Assembly (NCBI GenBank): GCA_036561005.1
Contig: DATBQE010000031.1
Span: forward strand, 1 to 64,000
From: PKWO01 sp036561005
GTDB lineage: Bacteria > Pseudomonadota > Gammaproteobacteria > Burkholderiales > Burkholderiaceae_D
Length of the DNA: 64,000 nucleotides
Direction of reading: 5' to 3'
Shown: positions 27,611-36,896 of the stretch, in pieces
Numbering within the stretch: position 1 is the stretch's first letter
Layout: each line of letters begins with the position of its first letter
Made by a program: the position numbers and the translations under genes
Notes under the pieces: model-generated
What the model was told of the DNA's origin: nothing
Database searches by the model: none
Seen by the model: only the letters and a program-made list of their open reading frames with translations

Positions 27611-30600
27611 ATGGACGAAATTGCAACGCGCGACACTTTGACCGGCGCACTGGATCGAGGCAGCTTTGCCGCCACGATGCAACAAGCCATGGCGCGCGCG
27701 CAAGAGCACAAGGCAGCATTGACGCTGGCGATCATCGACGTCGATCATTTCAAAAGTATCAACGACGCTTTCGGCCATGCGCGCGGTGACGAGATCCTGC
27801 GCGAGGTTACCCTGCGCATGCAGCGCACCCTGCGCAACGGCGACAAATTGTTCCGCTATGGCGGCGACGAGTTTGTACTGATCCTGCAGGATGCCAATCT
27901 GGATCAGGCGCAGGCATTGATCGAACGCTTGATTCATGCCGTGCGCGATCAAAAATTCGACGGCAGTCCGCCGGTGAGCATGACGCTGTCGATCGGCGCT
28001 GCGTCTATCGAGGAAACCGGCGCCAATCTCGACGCGTTGCTGGCACGCGCCGACGCGCGTCTCTACCTGTCCAAGCGGCAGGGAAGAAATCAGCTGCAAA
28101 CCACAGACCGCGAAGAACTCACCGCCTCGACGGCTTTCTCCGCCGAAGAACAACATGGCGGCAGAATGCTTGAACGGGAAGGCGCGCTGGCAGACATACG
28201 CGGCTTTCTCGAATCGCTGCCGGCGCGCAAGCGCGCCCGCCTGCGCATCGGCGGCCCGTTCGGCAGTGGGCGCAGCCGCGCCATTATTGAAGCCGGCCGT
28301 CACGCGGCGCTGATGGGCTACACGGTCCTGAGCCTGCATGGCCGCGCCGGCTACGCCATGCGCATGTATGCGCCTATCCTGGAAGCGCGCATCAGCGGTG
28401 GGCCGTGGAGCGAGTTGCCGCATCCGCTGCGCGGCACCAGGCGCCTGGTCGATGAACTGAACGCCTTGCTGGCCGCCCGCAATGCGGCGGGATTGATCTT
28501 GCTGGTTGACGGTGCCGACCAGATCGACCAATCGACCCTGACGCTGCTGCACGAGATCGTTGCGAGCAGCGACATTGTGCAGGTCGGCGTCATCGCGTGC
28601 GCAGACGGCGCGCTCGCTCACCTGCTCGACTGCGGTGTCGATACCGAAACCACGCTACTGCCTTTGAGCATGGAAAGCGCGCGTCTGTGGCTGCGCGGCA
28701 TGCTCAAATGGGAGGCACCGGGCGCGTTTGTTGATGAATTCCATGCGCTATGCAGCGGCTTGCCGGGACTGATGCGCGCCAACCTGCAACGCATGCGCGA
28801 TCTGAACCTGCTGGCACCGAATACCGAAGCCTGGTCGATCAACCCGGAATGGAAGGCAACCTTGCGTGCCAAGCCTGTGGGCACCGATTCCAAGGTTCGT
28901 TCCTGGCTGGCAGTCGGCGACGAGTTGATCGGTCGCGAGCAGGAACTGGCGGTCATCAAGCAGCGGCTCAAAGTCGGCGGACTGCTGACGCTGGTCGCGC
29001 CAGGCGGCATGGGCAAGACGCATCTCGCTTTGCAGGCGGCTGCGGAACTTGCTACGGAATTTGCCGACGGCGTCCATCTGGTCCAGTTAAGCGGCATCGA
29101 GTCGAATGAATTGATGCTGCCGGCCATTTTGCAGGCAATCGACCTGCGCCTGCAAGGCGGCGTTGCACCGCGCCGCTTGCTGCTCAATCGTACGAGCAAG
29201 GCCAGCATGCTGCTTATCCTCGACAGTTTCGATTCCATGCTGCATGACCTGAGCCTGGTTGAGGACCTGGTTCAGGCGTCGCCCAACCTGCGCCTCCTGA
29301 TCACCGCGCGCGAGCCCTTGCAATTGCCGGCCGAACGCGTGTTGCAAATAAGCGGCCTCGACTCGGCAAGCCCCGATGCGGTCCATTCTGCAGCACAGGC
29401 GCAGCAGTTGCCCGGCAATGCCGAGACCATGTTTCTCCAGCATGCGCGCAAGGCCTTCGCCGAATTTGTGCTTGCCGATGCGGACGCCGTGCATGTCTCG
29501 CGCATTTGCAGTGCAGTTGGCGGCATGCCGCTCGCAATTCGACTTGCTGCGGCGTGGGTGACAGTGTTTGGCTGCGCCGAAATCGCGGAAAAACTGGAAA
29601 AAGACCCGCAACAGGCCAACGCGCTATCGGTGATCAACTATTTCTGGGCGCAATTAAGCGAATCCGAGCGTAGCGGCGCCAGTGCGCTGGCAGTATGTCG
29701 CGGCGGTTTCGAATTGGCCGCTGCCCAGAAGGTCGCCGAAGTTTCGCCGTTCTTCCTGTCGGCACTGGTGACCAAATCCTTCCTGGTGCGCAACCACAGC
29801 GGGCGCTACAACATGCAGGAATTGCTACGCCAATATTCGCAGCGCGAGCTATCGACGCATCCGCAGCACTGGCGCAAGCTGCGTCTGGTTCATGGCGAAT
29901 ATTTTCTCGATCTGGTCGAGCAGTCGGCAACACACTGGCATACCACGAACGAAGTGTTCTGGTTTGCGCGAATCGGCGGCGAGCTTGACAACCTCCGCGC
30001 GGCGCTCTCGGCGGCGATCGACGAAGGCCGGACGGAACACGGCCTGCGCATGATTTCTGCATTGGCCAATTTCTGGATCGGGCGCGGACTTATCCTGGAA
30101 GGTTTGCGTTGGACGCAGTTGGTGCTGAATCAGAAAGGCATCGAAACATTGCCGAACTACGCACCGGCCATTACAGCCCAGGGAAAACTGTATTTCTGGT
30201 CCGGGCAGGCCGAACAATCGGTGCGCGCTTTTGAAGCCGGTCTGGCGGCGGCCCAGAAAATCGATTCCATCACGACGACCGCGGTTTGCCAGGCGTGGCT
30301 GGCCGCTTCGCATTTCCGGCGCGGTCGCCACGACGAGGCGCTGACTCTCGGTCAGAAGGCTTTGGCCATTGCGCGCGATGCCGCGATGCCGGGAGAGCAT
30401 GCGCTCTGCCTGCTAACCCTGGGCGGCGTGTTTCTCGAACGCGGCGAGCAGGACAATGCGCGCGAAAGCCTGCTGCAATGCGTGCGCATGCTCGACGAAC
30501 AAGGCGACGGGAGAAGGCGTACTATCGCCCTGATTTTTTTCGGCATGCTCGAATATCGCGACGGCCACTACATCAACGCCATCGAGAAATTGAACGAGGC

Positions 30601-31126
30601 GATTTCCTTTTCGCGGTCCAATGACGACCGGCTCAACTACGCGTTCGGCCTGACCCATCTCGCCGCAGTCGATACGGCACTGGGGCAATATCGCGATGCG
30701 CAGGTGAAGCTTGCCGAAGCCCAGGAGATACTTCATCAGGCCGGCGCCTACGACTGGGAAGCGCTATGCCAGGTGCACAGCGCGCACGTTCACCTGGCGA
30801 CCGGCGATCATGAGGCAATGCGTGCCGCGTTGAATATGGCACTGCGCTGCGCCATCGATTCGCGCTCGGTCAGGCGCCAGTTACTGGTGATCGCGGCATT
30901 CGCGGAGCTCGCTGCCGCAGAGGGCGACGGTGCGCGGGCGGAGGATTTCGCGAGACTGGCCCTGGACCACCCCGAAGGCGGCGCGGAAGCTGCCATACCG
31001 GCACGCCGGGCGCTCAACGCCTTGGGACTCAAGGACAAACATTGTGGAATGGACGACGCCAACGCCAGCCTCAGGGAAATTCTGCGCAGGCTGAGCCACG
31101 ACATCACCGCGCCGGTACAAGCCTGA
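27611..31126 (+). CDS. GGDEF-STAND ATPase-TPR fusion protein (putative diguanylate cyclase)
   Basis: From the ATG at 27611 the protein has 1171 residues in four parts. Residues 1-165 are a GGDEF domain with the exact GGDEF at 84-88, metal-site DVDHFKSIND, and an inhibitory-site RNGD five residues before the signature, so c-di-GMP synthesis is likely. Residues about 185-425 form a first P-loop-like module with GPFGSGRS (215-222, Arg for Lys) and Walker B-like LILLVDGAD. Residues about 435-650 form a second, intact module: IGREQEL, APGGMGKT (463-470), LLILDSFD, LLITAREP and GGMPLA, as in STAND/NB-ARC proteins. The remainder is TPR-like helices. No membrane segment is seen. Start is uncertain (TTG 27527 possible). 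It lies between queA and recG. Confidence 0.85.
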   Translation: MDEIATRDTLTGALDRGSFAATMQQAMARAQEHKAALTLAIIDVDHFKSINDAFGHARGDEILREVTLRMQRTLRNGDKLFRYGGDEFVLILQDANLDQAQALIERLIHAVRDQKFDGSPPVSMTLSIGAASIEETGANLDALLARADARLYLSKRQGRNQLQTTDREELTASTAFSAEEQHGGRMLEREGALADIRGFLESLPARKRARLRIGGPFGSGRSRAIIEAGRHAALMGYTVLSLHGRAGYAMRMYAPILEARISGGPWSELPHPLRGTRRLVDELNALLAARNAAGLILLVDGADQIDQSTLTLLHEIVASSDIVQVGVIACADGALAHLLDCGVDTETTLLPLSMESARLWLRGMLKWEAPGAFVDEFHALCSGLPGLMRANLQRMRDLNLLAPNTEAWSINPEWKATLRAKPVGTDSKVRSWLAVGDELIGREQELAVIKQRLKVGGLLTLVAPGGMGKTHLALQAAAELATEFADGVHLVQLSGIESNELMLPAILQAIDLRLQGGVAPRRLLLNRTSKASMLLILDSFDSMLHDLSLVEDLVQASPNLRLLITAREPLQLPAERVLQISGLDSASPDAVHSAAQAQQLPGNAETMFLQHARKAFAEFVLADADAVHVSRICSAVGGMPLAIRLAAAWVTVFGCAEIAEKLEKDPQQANALSVINYFWAQLSESERSGASALAVCRGGFELAAAQKVAEVSPFFLSALVTKSFLVRNHSGRYNMQELLRQYSQRELSTHPQHWRKLRLVHGEYFLDLVEQSATHWHTTNEVFWFARIGGELDNLRAALSAAIDEGRTEHGLRMISALANFWIGRGLILEGLRWTQLVLNQKGIETLPNYAPAITAQGKLYFWSGQAEQSVRAFEAGLAAAQKIDSITTTAVCQAWLAASHFRRGRHDEALTLGQKALAIARDAAMPGEHALCLLTLGGVFLERGEQDNARESLLQCVRMLDEQGDGRRRTIALIFFGMLEYRDGHYINAIEKLNEAISFSRSNDDRLNYAFGLTHLAAVDTALGQYRDAQVKLAEAQEILHQAGAYDWEALCQVHSAHVHLATGDHEAMRAALNMALRCAIDSRSVRRQLLVIAAFAELAAAEGDGARAEDFARLALDHPEGGAEAAIPARRALNALGLKDKHCGMDDANASLREILRRLSHDITAPVQA

Positions 31127-31176
31127 CCCGAGCCGGATGCAAAGCGTCCGGGGGTTGGGCACCCCAGGCAAACTTT

Positions 31177-31192
31177 CAATTGCATGCAATTG
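31177..31192. repeat. Perfect 16-bp palindrome upstream of recG
   Basis: CAATTGCATGCAATTG is perfectly self-complementary and lies just before the recG promoter. It could be an operator or chance. No T-run follows, so a terminator for the preceding gene is unlikely. Confidence 0.5.
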
Positions 31193-31200
31193 CAACATGG

Positions 31201-31222
31201 CTGTATTTATGTACAGTATAAT
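31201..31222 (+). promoter_or_regulatory. LexA-type SOS box and -10 element of recG
   Basis: CTGTATTTATGTACAG (31201-31216) matches the CTGT-N8-ACAG LexA consensus exactly and continues into TA as in strong boxes. It is followed immediately by TATAAT (31217-31222), a perfect -10. A possible -35 TTGCAA at 31190 is spaced too far (21 nt), so the -35 is unclear. LexA bound here would cover the promoter. Confidence 0.7.
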
Positions 31223-31228
31223 TTAGGC

Positions 31229-33331
31229 ATGGCCCAACCCAAAAAAGTTGCCCGGCACGCAAACACTGCACCCCAGACGCGGGCGGGCAAAATCAATGAG
31301 AAACTGGCCAAACTGGGTTTGCGCTCGGACATGGAACTCGTCCTGCACCTGCCCATGCGCTACGAGGACGAAACCGAAGTCGTGCCGATTCGCCAGGCGG
31401 CCATGATGAGCCAGGCGGCGCAGGTCGAGGGGGTTGTGAGCGCATGCGAGGTGATGTATCGGCCGCGCCGCCAACTGGTCGTGACGATCGCGGACGAATC
31501 CAGTCAATTGACCATGCGCTTCCTCAATTTTTACGGCAGCCAGACCAAACAACTGGCCGAAGGCACGCGGGTACGGGCGCGCGGCGAAGTGCGGCATGGT
31601 TTTTTCGGTCCCGAGATCGTGCACCCGGCTTACAAGGTCATTTTGGAAGGCGCCCCCCTGCCCACGGTGCTGACCCCGGTCTATCCGTCCGGCGAAGGCT
31701 TGCCGCAAGCGGTGTTGCGCAAATTGATTGCGGATGCGATGGGACGCATCGGCTGGCACGATACCCTGCCCGAGCACTTGCGCGCGCAATTGCAGCTCTG
31801 GCCATTCGAAGCCAGCGTGCGCCTGCTGCACAATCCCGGCAGAGATGTCGATGAAGGCGCATTGGAAGACCGCTCGCATCCGGCATGGGTGCGAATGAAG
31901 TTCGACGAATTATTGACACAGCAGCTGTCCCTCAAGCGTGCCCAGGCGGCGCGACGCGCGAAAAATGCCGCGGCCCTGCCGCTCGTCGGCAAGTTGTCGG
32001 CCGCGCTGCTTGCCGCCCTGCCGTTTTCGCTAACAAAGGCTCAACAGCGCGTGCTGGAAGAAATTCGCCGCGACTTGCGCGCCGCGTTTCCGATGCAGCG
32101 CTTGTTGCAAGGCGATGTCGGCAGCGGCAAGACTGTCGTGGCCGCACTGGCGGCGGCTCAGGCAATCGACAGCGGTTTCCAGGCGACATTGATGGCGCCG
32201 ACCGAAATCCTGGCAGACCAGCATTTCCGCAAAATTGCCGCCTGGATGGAGCCGCTCGGGGTCAAGGTCGCGTGGCTCACCGGCAGCCTGAAGAAAAAAG
32301 AGAAACTGGCGGCTCAGGCCCTGATCGAGTCCGGCGAGGCGCAACTGGTCATCGGCACCCATGCCCTGATCCAGGACGCTGTGCAATTTCCACGACTGGG
32401 ACTGGTGATCGTCGACGAACAGCACCGCTTCGGCGTAGGTCAGCGCCTTGCTTTGCGCAACAAGGGGGTCGACACCGGCGGCGATGTAGCGGACAAGACA
32501 AACGCTACCGTGCCGCATCAATTGATGATGTCAGCCACGCCCATCCCGCGTACGCTGGCCATGACATATTATGCCGACCTCGAAGTTTCCGTCATCGACG
32601 AGCTTCCACCGGGCCGCACCCCGATCGCAACGCGCGTCATCGATCAAACCCGACGCGACGAAGTGATCGAGCGCGTGCATGCCGCTGCCGCAGAAGGCCG
32701 CCAGGTCTACTGGGTTTGTCCGCTGATCGAGGAATCGGAAGCTTTACAATTGCAGACCGCAACCGATACCCACGCCATGCTGGCCGAGGCCTTGCCCGAT
32801 CTGCAGGTTGGCCTGGTGCATGGGCGCTTGAAACCGGCAGAGAAACAGAGTGTGATGGAGGCATTCTCGCAACGCGAGATACATGTGCTGGTTGCCACAA
32901 CGGTGATCGAGGTCGGCGTCGATGTGCCGAACGCGTCGCTGATGGTGATTGAACATGCGGAGCGCTTCGGCCTGTCGCAACTGCATCAATTGCGCGGCCG
33001 TGTCGGGCGCGGTGCGGCGGCCAGCGCCTGCCTCCTGCTGTACCAGGCACCGCTGGGACCGGTGGCAAAGCAGCGACTGCGCACCATGCGCGAAACCAGC
33101 GATGGCTTCGAAATTGCGCGCACCGACCTGCAAATTCGCGGCCCCGGCGAGTTTCTTGGGGCGCGCCAATCCGGCCAGGCCATGCTGCGCTTTGCCGACC
33201 TGGAGACCGACCAGTGGCTGGTGGAGCTGGCGCGCGACACCGCGCAGAACCTGCTGCGTGACGATCCGGCCACGGTGGAGAGCCACTTGGCTCGCTGGCT
33301 GGGCTCGCGCGAAGACTTCCTCAAGGTTTGA
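31229..33331 (+). CDS. recG: ATP-dependent DNA helicase RecG
   Basis: RecG remodels stalled replication forks and Holliday junctions by double-strand DNA translocation. The 700-residue protein has an N-terminal wedge/OB domain (from about residue 60), Walker A GDVGSGKT near 295, DEQH at 396-399 (motif II), MSATPIPRT (motif III), and C-terminal helicase motifs including VIEVGVDVPNAS and QLRGRVGRG. The ATG at 31229 begins MAQPKK. It has no Shine-Dalgarno and lies only 7 nt after a TATAAT, so translation may be leaderless. An earlier in-frame ATG at 31184 is upstream of that promoter. Confidence 0.96.
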   Translation: MAQPKKVARHANTAPQTRAGKINEKLAKLGLRSDMELVLHLPMRYEDETEVVPIRQAAMMSQAAQVEGVVSACEVMYRPRRQLVVTIADESSQLTMRFLNFYGSQTKQLAEGTRVRARGEVRHGFFGPEIVHPAYKVILEGAPLPTVLTPVYPSGEGLPQAVLRKLIADAMGRIGWHDTLPEHLRAQLQLWPFEASVRLLHNPGRDVDEGALEDRSHPAWVRMKFDELLTQQLSLKRAQAARRAKNAAALPLVGKLSAALLAALPFSLTKAQQRVLEEIRRDLRAAFPMQRLLQGDVGSGKTVVAALAAAQAIDSGFQATLMAPTEILADQHFRKIAAWMEPLGVKVAWLTGSLKKKEKLAAQALIESGEAQLVIGTHALIQDAVQFPRLGLVIVDEQHRFGVGQRLALRNKGVDTGGDVADKTNATVPHQLMMSATPIPRTLAMTYYADLEVSVIDELPPGRTPIATRVIDQTRRDEVIERVHAAAAEGRQVYWVCPLIEESEALQLQTATDTHAMLAEALPDLQVGLVHGRLKPAEKQSVMEAFSQREIHVLVATTVIEVGVDVPNASLMVIEHAERFGLSQLHQLRGRVGRGAAASACLLLYQAPLGPVAKQRLRTMRETSDGFEIARTDLQIRGPGEFLGARQSGQAMLRFADLETDQWLVELARDTAQNLLRDDPATVESHLARWLGSREDFLKV

Positions 33332-33365
33332 TGCCGGCCTCAATTCGAGCCGATCCTGCGCGGTA

Positions 33366-33396
33366 TTGGGCATGAAGCCGCCTAAGGCTATAGAAT
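33366..33396 (+). promoter_or_regulatory. Candidate oxyR promoter
   Basis: TTGGGC (33366-33371) and TATAGA (33389-33394) are separated by 17 nt, about 40 nt before the oxyR ATG. An overlapping TAGAAT is an alternative -10. The region is where OxyR would autoregulate, but I could not identify a full four-part OxyR site. Confidence 0.4.
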
Positions 33397-33432
33397 ACAG
33401 GTCCACGCCAAACAATTGGTTCAGCAAAGAGC

Positions 33433-34377
33433 ATGACCCTTACCGAACTCAAATACATTGTTGCCGTCGCGCGCCAAAAACATTTCGGCCACGCTGCCGA
33501 AGCCTGCTATGTTGCGCAACCCACCCTGTCGGTTGCCATCAAGAAGCTGGAAGATGAATTGGGCGTTGTGATCTTCGAACGCGGCGGCACGGAGATTTCG
33601 ACCACGCCGCTGGGCGCGCAAATCGTCGCCCAGGCCGAACGTGTGCTCGAGCAAACTGCCGCCATCAAAGAAATCGCCAAACAGAACAAGGACCCGCTGG
33701 TGGGCACTTTCCGCCTTGGGATCATCTACACCATCGCGCCCTATCTGCTGCCGCAATTGGTGAAGAACATGATCGAGCGCGTGCCGCAGATGCCGCTGGT
33801 GTTGCAGGAAAATTTCACCGTCCGGCTCGTTGAGCTGCTGCGCCAGGGTGAGCTCGATGCGGCGATAATGGCCTTGCCGTTTCCCGATCAGGGCTTGACG
33901 GTGCAGGACCTGTATGACGAACCGTTTGTCGTCGCATTGCCCAAGCACCATCCGTGGGCCGACAGAGCCACGATCCAGGCGCAGGAATTGAAATCGGAAA
34001 CGATGCTGTTGCTCGGCAACGGGCATTGCTTCCGCGATCAGGTACTGGAAGTCTGCCCCGAGATGTCGCGCTTCTCGACCACTGGTGACGGCATTGCCCG
34101 CACCTTTGAAGGCTCCTCGCTGGAAACCATACGCCACATGGTGGCGTCCGGCATCGGCATCACGGTTTTGCCGCGTGCTTCGGTGCCGCGCGTGCTCAAT
34201 TCCGACGGCATGTTGCGCTACGTTCCATTCGCCGATCCTGCCCCGTCGCGCCGCGTCGTGATCGCCTGGCGCAAGAGTTTCACACGCGGCCCGGCCATCG
34301 AAGCGATACGCGAAGCCATCATGGCGTGCGACTTGCCGGGTGTGACCATGCTCGATCATGCAGCAGTCGCCGCTTGA
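33433..34377 (+). CDS. oxyR: Hydrogen-peroxide-sensing transcription factor OxyR
   Basis: OxyR is a LysR-type regulator that activates peroxide defence when two cysteines form a disulfide. The 314-residue protein has an N-terminal winged helix (TLTELKYIVAVARQKHFGHAA) and the redox pair at exactly the numbering of E. coli OxyR, C199 and C208, in GHCFRDQVLEVC. It follows recG, as in several betaproteobacteria, and ends 6 nt before ubiA, so ubiA may be co-transcribed. Confidence 0.96.
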   Translation: MTLTELKYIVAVARQKHFGHAAEACYVAQPTLSVAIKKLEDELGVVIFERGGTEISTTPLGAQIVAQAERVLEQTAAIKEIAKQNKDPLVGTFRLGIIYTIAPYLLPQLVKNMIERVPQMPLVLQENFTVRLVELLRQGELDAAIMALPFPDQGLTVQDLYDEPFVVALPKHHPWADRATIQAQELKSETMLLLGNGHCFRDQVLEVCPEMSRFSTTGDGIARTFEGSSLETIRHMVASGIGITVLPRASVPRVLNSDGMLRYVPFADPAPSRRVVIAWRKSFTRGPAIEAIREAIMACDLPGVTMLDHAAVAA

Positions 34378-34383
34378 ATTGGA

Positions 34384-35232
34384 ATGAATCGCTTCACCCT
34401 CTACATTCGGCTGACGCGCCTCGATAAACCAATCGGCATTTTGTTGCTGCTTTGGCCGACGCTGGGCGCACTCTGGCTCGCATCAAACGGCGCACCGAGC
34501 TGGCAATTGTTTGCCATCTTCACTGTCGGCACGGTATTGATGCGCTCGGCCGGCTGTGCCATCAACGATTTCGCCGACCGTGATTTCGACAAGCATGTGA
34601 AGCGCACCGCCGAACGCCCGCTGACGTCCGGTCAAATTGCACCCTGGGAGGCCGTCGCCGTGGCGGCAGTTCTGGCCTTGCTGGCGTTTTGCCTGATCCT
34701 GCCACTCAATCTCCTGACCAGGGAATTGTCTGTCGCAGCCGTGGCGATTGCTGCCAGCTATCCTTATTTCAAGCGTTTCTTCGCGATTCCACAGGCCTAT
34801 CTCGGCATCGCATTCGGTTTCGGCATACCGATGGCCTACGCTGCCGTGCAAAACAGCGTACCGCCATTCGCCTGGATTCTTCTGGTCGCCAATATCTTGT
34901 GGGCCGTAGCCTACGACACCGAATATGCCATGGTCGACCGCGACGACGATTTGAAGATCGGCATCAAGACCTCGGCTATCACTTTCGGGCGCTACGACGT
35001 GGCAGCCGTCATGCTGTGCTATGCGGCCAGCGGAACGATTACCCTGTGGGTCGGTTGGCAATATGGGCTGCACACGTGGTTCCTGCTCGGGATGGCCGTA
35101 GCGCTCGGCTGTGCAATCTATCACTACACGCTGATACGCGGGCGCGAGCGCATGCCGTGTTTTGCTGCGTTCAAGCACAACAATTGGCTCGGCGCGGCGG
35201 TGTTTGCGGGTATTGCGTTAAGCTATCTTTAG
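34384..35232 (+). CDS. ubiA: 4-hydroxybenzoate polyprenyltransferase UbiA
   Basis: UbiA attaches the polyprenyl tail to 4-hydroxybenzoate in ubiquinone synthesis, within the inner membrane. The 282-residue protein has about eight or nine hydrophobic helices and the two aspartate-rich Mg-diphosphate motifs: NDFADRDFD (61-69) and DTEYAMVDRDDD (178-189). Its start lies 6 nt after oxyR. It is convergent with proC, with a 20-nt gap. Confidence 0.96.
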   Translation: MNRFTLYIRLTRLDKPIGILLLLWPTLGALWLASNGAPSWQLFAIFTVGTVLMRSAGCAINDFADRDFDKHVKRTAERPLTSGQIAPWEAVAVAAVLALLAFCLILPLNLLTRELSVAAVAIAASYPYFKRFFAIPQAYLGIAFGFGIPMAYAAVQNSVPPFAWILLVANILWAVAYDTEYAMVDRDDDLKIGIKTSAITFGRYDVAAVMLCYAASGTITLWVGWQYGLHTWFLLGMAVALGCAIYHYTLIRGRERMPCFAAFKHNNWLGAAVFAGIALSYL

Positions 35233-35252
35233 ATGCCGCTACAACATGCGCA

Positions 35253-36077
35253 CTACGCCTTTCCGAACTCGTCGCCCAGCTCCTTGCCGCGCGCGGCGGC
35301 GGCATGCAAAGCCTTGACGATTGCCTCTTTGACCCCGCTTTGCTCCATACTGGTCAGTGCGGCATAGGTGGTGCCACCCTTCGACGTGACGCGCTCGCGC
35401 AACACAGACACCGATTCGCTCGATTGCGCCGCCAATTGTGCCGCACCCGTGAAGGTGGCGATGGCTAGTTGGGTGCCTTGCTCCAAAGTCAGCCCCATTT
35501 CCTGCGCCGCCTGCTGCATCGCCTCGATGAAGTAAAACACATAGGCCGGCCCGCTCCCGGACACAGCCGTCACGGGGTCGATCAAGCCTTCGTTGTCGAG
35601 CCAGACGGTGGCACCGACCGAACGCATGATCGCTTCGGCGGCCTGCTTCTGTGCTTCGCTCACGCCGGCGGTGGCCACCATGCCGGTAATGCCCTGTCCG
35701 ATCAATGCCGGCGTATTCGGCATGCATCGCACAATGGCCTTGTGCCCGTCCAGCCAGCGCGACAAATCGGCCGCCCGGATGCCCGCGGCAATCGACAACA
35801 CCAGTTGCGAACCGATGTGCGGCAACAGAGCTGCCGCAACTTCTTTCATTTGCTGCGGCTTGACTGCCAGCACCACCACATCGGCATCGGCGATGGCAGC
35901 GTCAATATTGCCCGCGATGGTCACACCAAACTGCTGTCGCAGCTTGGCCAGCGCATCAGCATTGGGATCGATCACGTGAATATTTCCCGCTGCCGTCAGC
36001 TTGCCGGCGAGGCCGCCGATCAGCGCGGTGGCCATATTGCCGCCGCCGATAAAGCCAATTTTCAAATCACTGTGCAT
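35253..36077 (-). CDS. proC: Pyrroline-5-carboxylate reductase ProC
   Basis: ProC reduces pyrroline-5-carboxylate to proline with NAD(P)H. The 274-residue protein has the N-terminal Rossmann motif IGFIGGGNMATALIGG and the C-terminal family signature region RERVTSKGGTTYAAL, with VSGSGPAYVFYFIEA before it. I chose the ATG at 36077; upstream residues in the same frame overlap yggS and are not family-like. It overlaps the end of yggS by 11 nt, and the yggS-proC pair is widespread. Confidence 0.96.
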   Translation of the reverse strand: MHSDLKIGFIGGGNMATALIGGLAGKLTAAGNIHVIDPNADALAKLRQQFGVTIAGNIDAAIADADVVVLAVKPQQMKEVAAALLPHIGSQLVLSIAAGIRAADLSRWLDGHKAIVRCMPNTPALIGQGITGMVATAGVSEAQKQAAEAIMRSVGATVWLDNEGLIDPVTAVSGSGPAYVFYFIEAMQQAAQEMGLTLEQGTQLAIATFTGAAQLAAQSSESVSVLRERVTSKGGTTYAALTSMEQSGVKEAIVKALHAAAARGKELGDEFGKA

Positions 36078-36789
36078 AATTTCTCTTTCCAAAAATAGCG
36101 GTACCGACGCGTACGATGGTCGCGCCCTCGGCAATGGCTGCGCTCATGTCGGCCGACATGCCCATCGACAAGGTGTCGAGATCGAGGCCTTCGCCGCGTA
36201 ATTGGTCAAACATTTCGCGCAAACGCCGAAACGGCAGGCGTTGTTGTTCAAAATCGTCAACCGGCTCGGGAATAGCCATCAGACCGCGCAGCTTCAGATT
36301 GGGCAACGTTGCAACGGCAAGGGCCAGCGCCGGCAGCTCTTCCGGTGCCACGCCGCTCTTGCTTGCCTCACCGCTGACGTTGACTTGCAGGCAAACATTA
36401 AGCGGCGGCAGGTGCGCTGGACGTTGTTGCGAGAGACGTTGCGCGATCTTTTCGCGCTCGATTGTATGAACCCAATCGAAATGTTCGGCAATCGGACGGG
36501 TCTTGTTGCTTTGGATTGGGCCGATAAAGTGCCATTTCAACAACAAATCGGGATGCATTTCATGCACCAAACGCATCTTGTCCAGGGCTTCCTGCAGGTA
36601 ATTTTCGCCAAACTCGTGCTGCCCGGCCTGCGCGGCGGCAATCACGGCGTCCGGGCCGAAGGTTTTGGATACCGCCAGCAGGTGAACCGGTCCCATATCG
36701 GGCGGATTCTGCAGATTGCGTCCTGAGTGCATTTTTACCGCATCGATCTGTGCATGCACGGCTTGCAAGTTTTCCGGGATTGAGGACAT
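36067..36789 (-). CDS. yggS: PLP homeostasis protein YggS (PipY/PROSC family)
   Basis: This pyridoxal-phosphate-binding protein buffers free PLP and affects amino-acid balance; no catalytic activity is established for the family. The 240-residue protein forms a single alanine-racemase-like barrel. PLP lysine is K42 in LLAVSKTFG, and the family motifs GENYLQEALDK, WHFIGPIQSNKTRPI and SMGMSADMSAAI are present. I chose the ATG at 36789 because the open frame extends upstream into the pilT leader without family sequence. It is coupled to proC. Confidence 0.95.
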   Translation of the reverse strand: MSSIPENLQAVHAQIDAVKMHSGRNLQNPPDMGPVHLLAVSKTFGPDAVIAAAQAGQHEFGENYLQEALDKMRLVHEMHPDLLLKWHFIGPIQSNKTRPIAEHFDWVHTIEREKIAQRLSQQRPAHLPPLNVCLQVNVSGEASKSGVAPEELPALALAVATLPNLKLRGLMAIPEPVDDFEQQRLPFRRLREMFDQLRGEGLDLDTLSMGMSADMSAAIAEGATIVRVGTAIFGKRNYAQ

Positions 36790-36896
36790 AATCAAAAGAC
36801 TTATTATCGGACGCGATTCCAGATCATAATCGACGCCGTATGCAATTCGGGCCGCGGCCTGCGCCGCTGCAAATATTTCAAGCTCAAGGATTATAA
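36790..36896. promoter_or_regulatory. Divergent promoter region yggS / pilT
   Basis: This 107-nt gap separates divergent yggS and pilT. AAGGA lies before the pilT ATG as its ribosome binding site. I could not assign hexamers with confidence on either strand. Confidence 0.35.
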
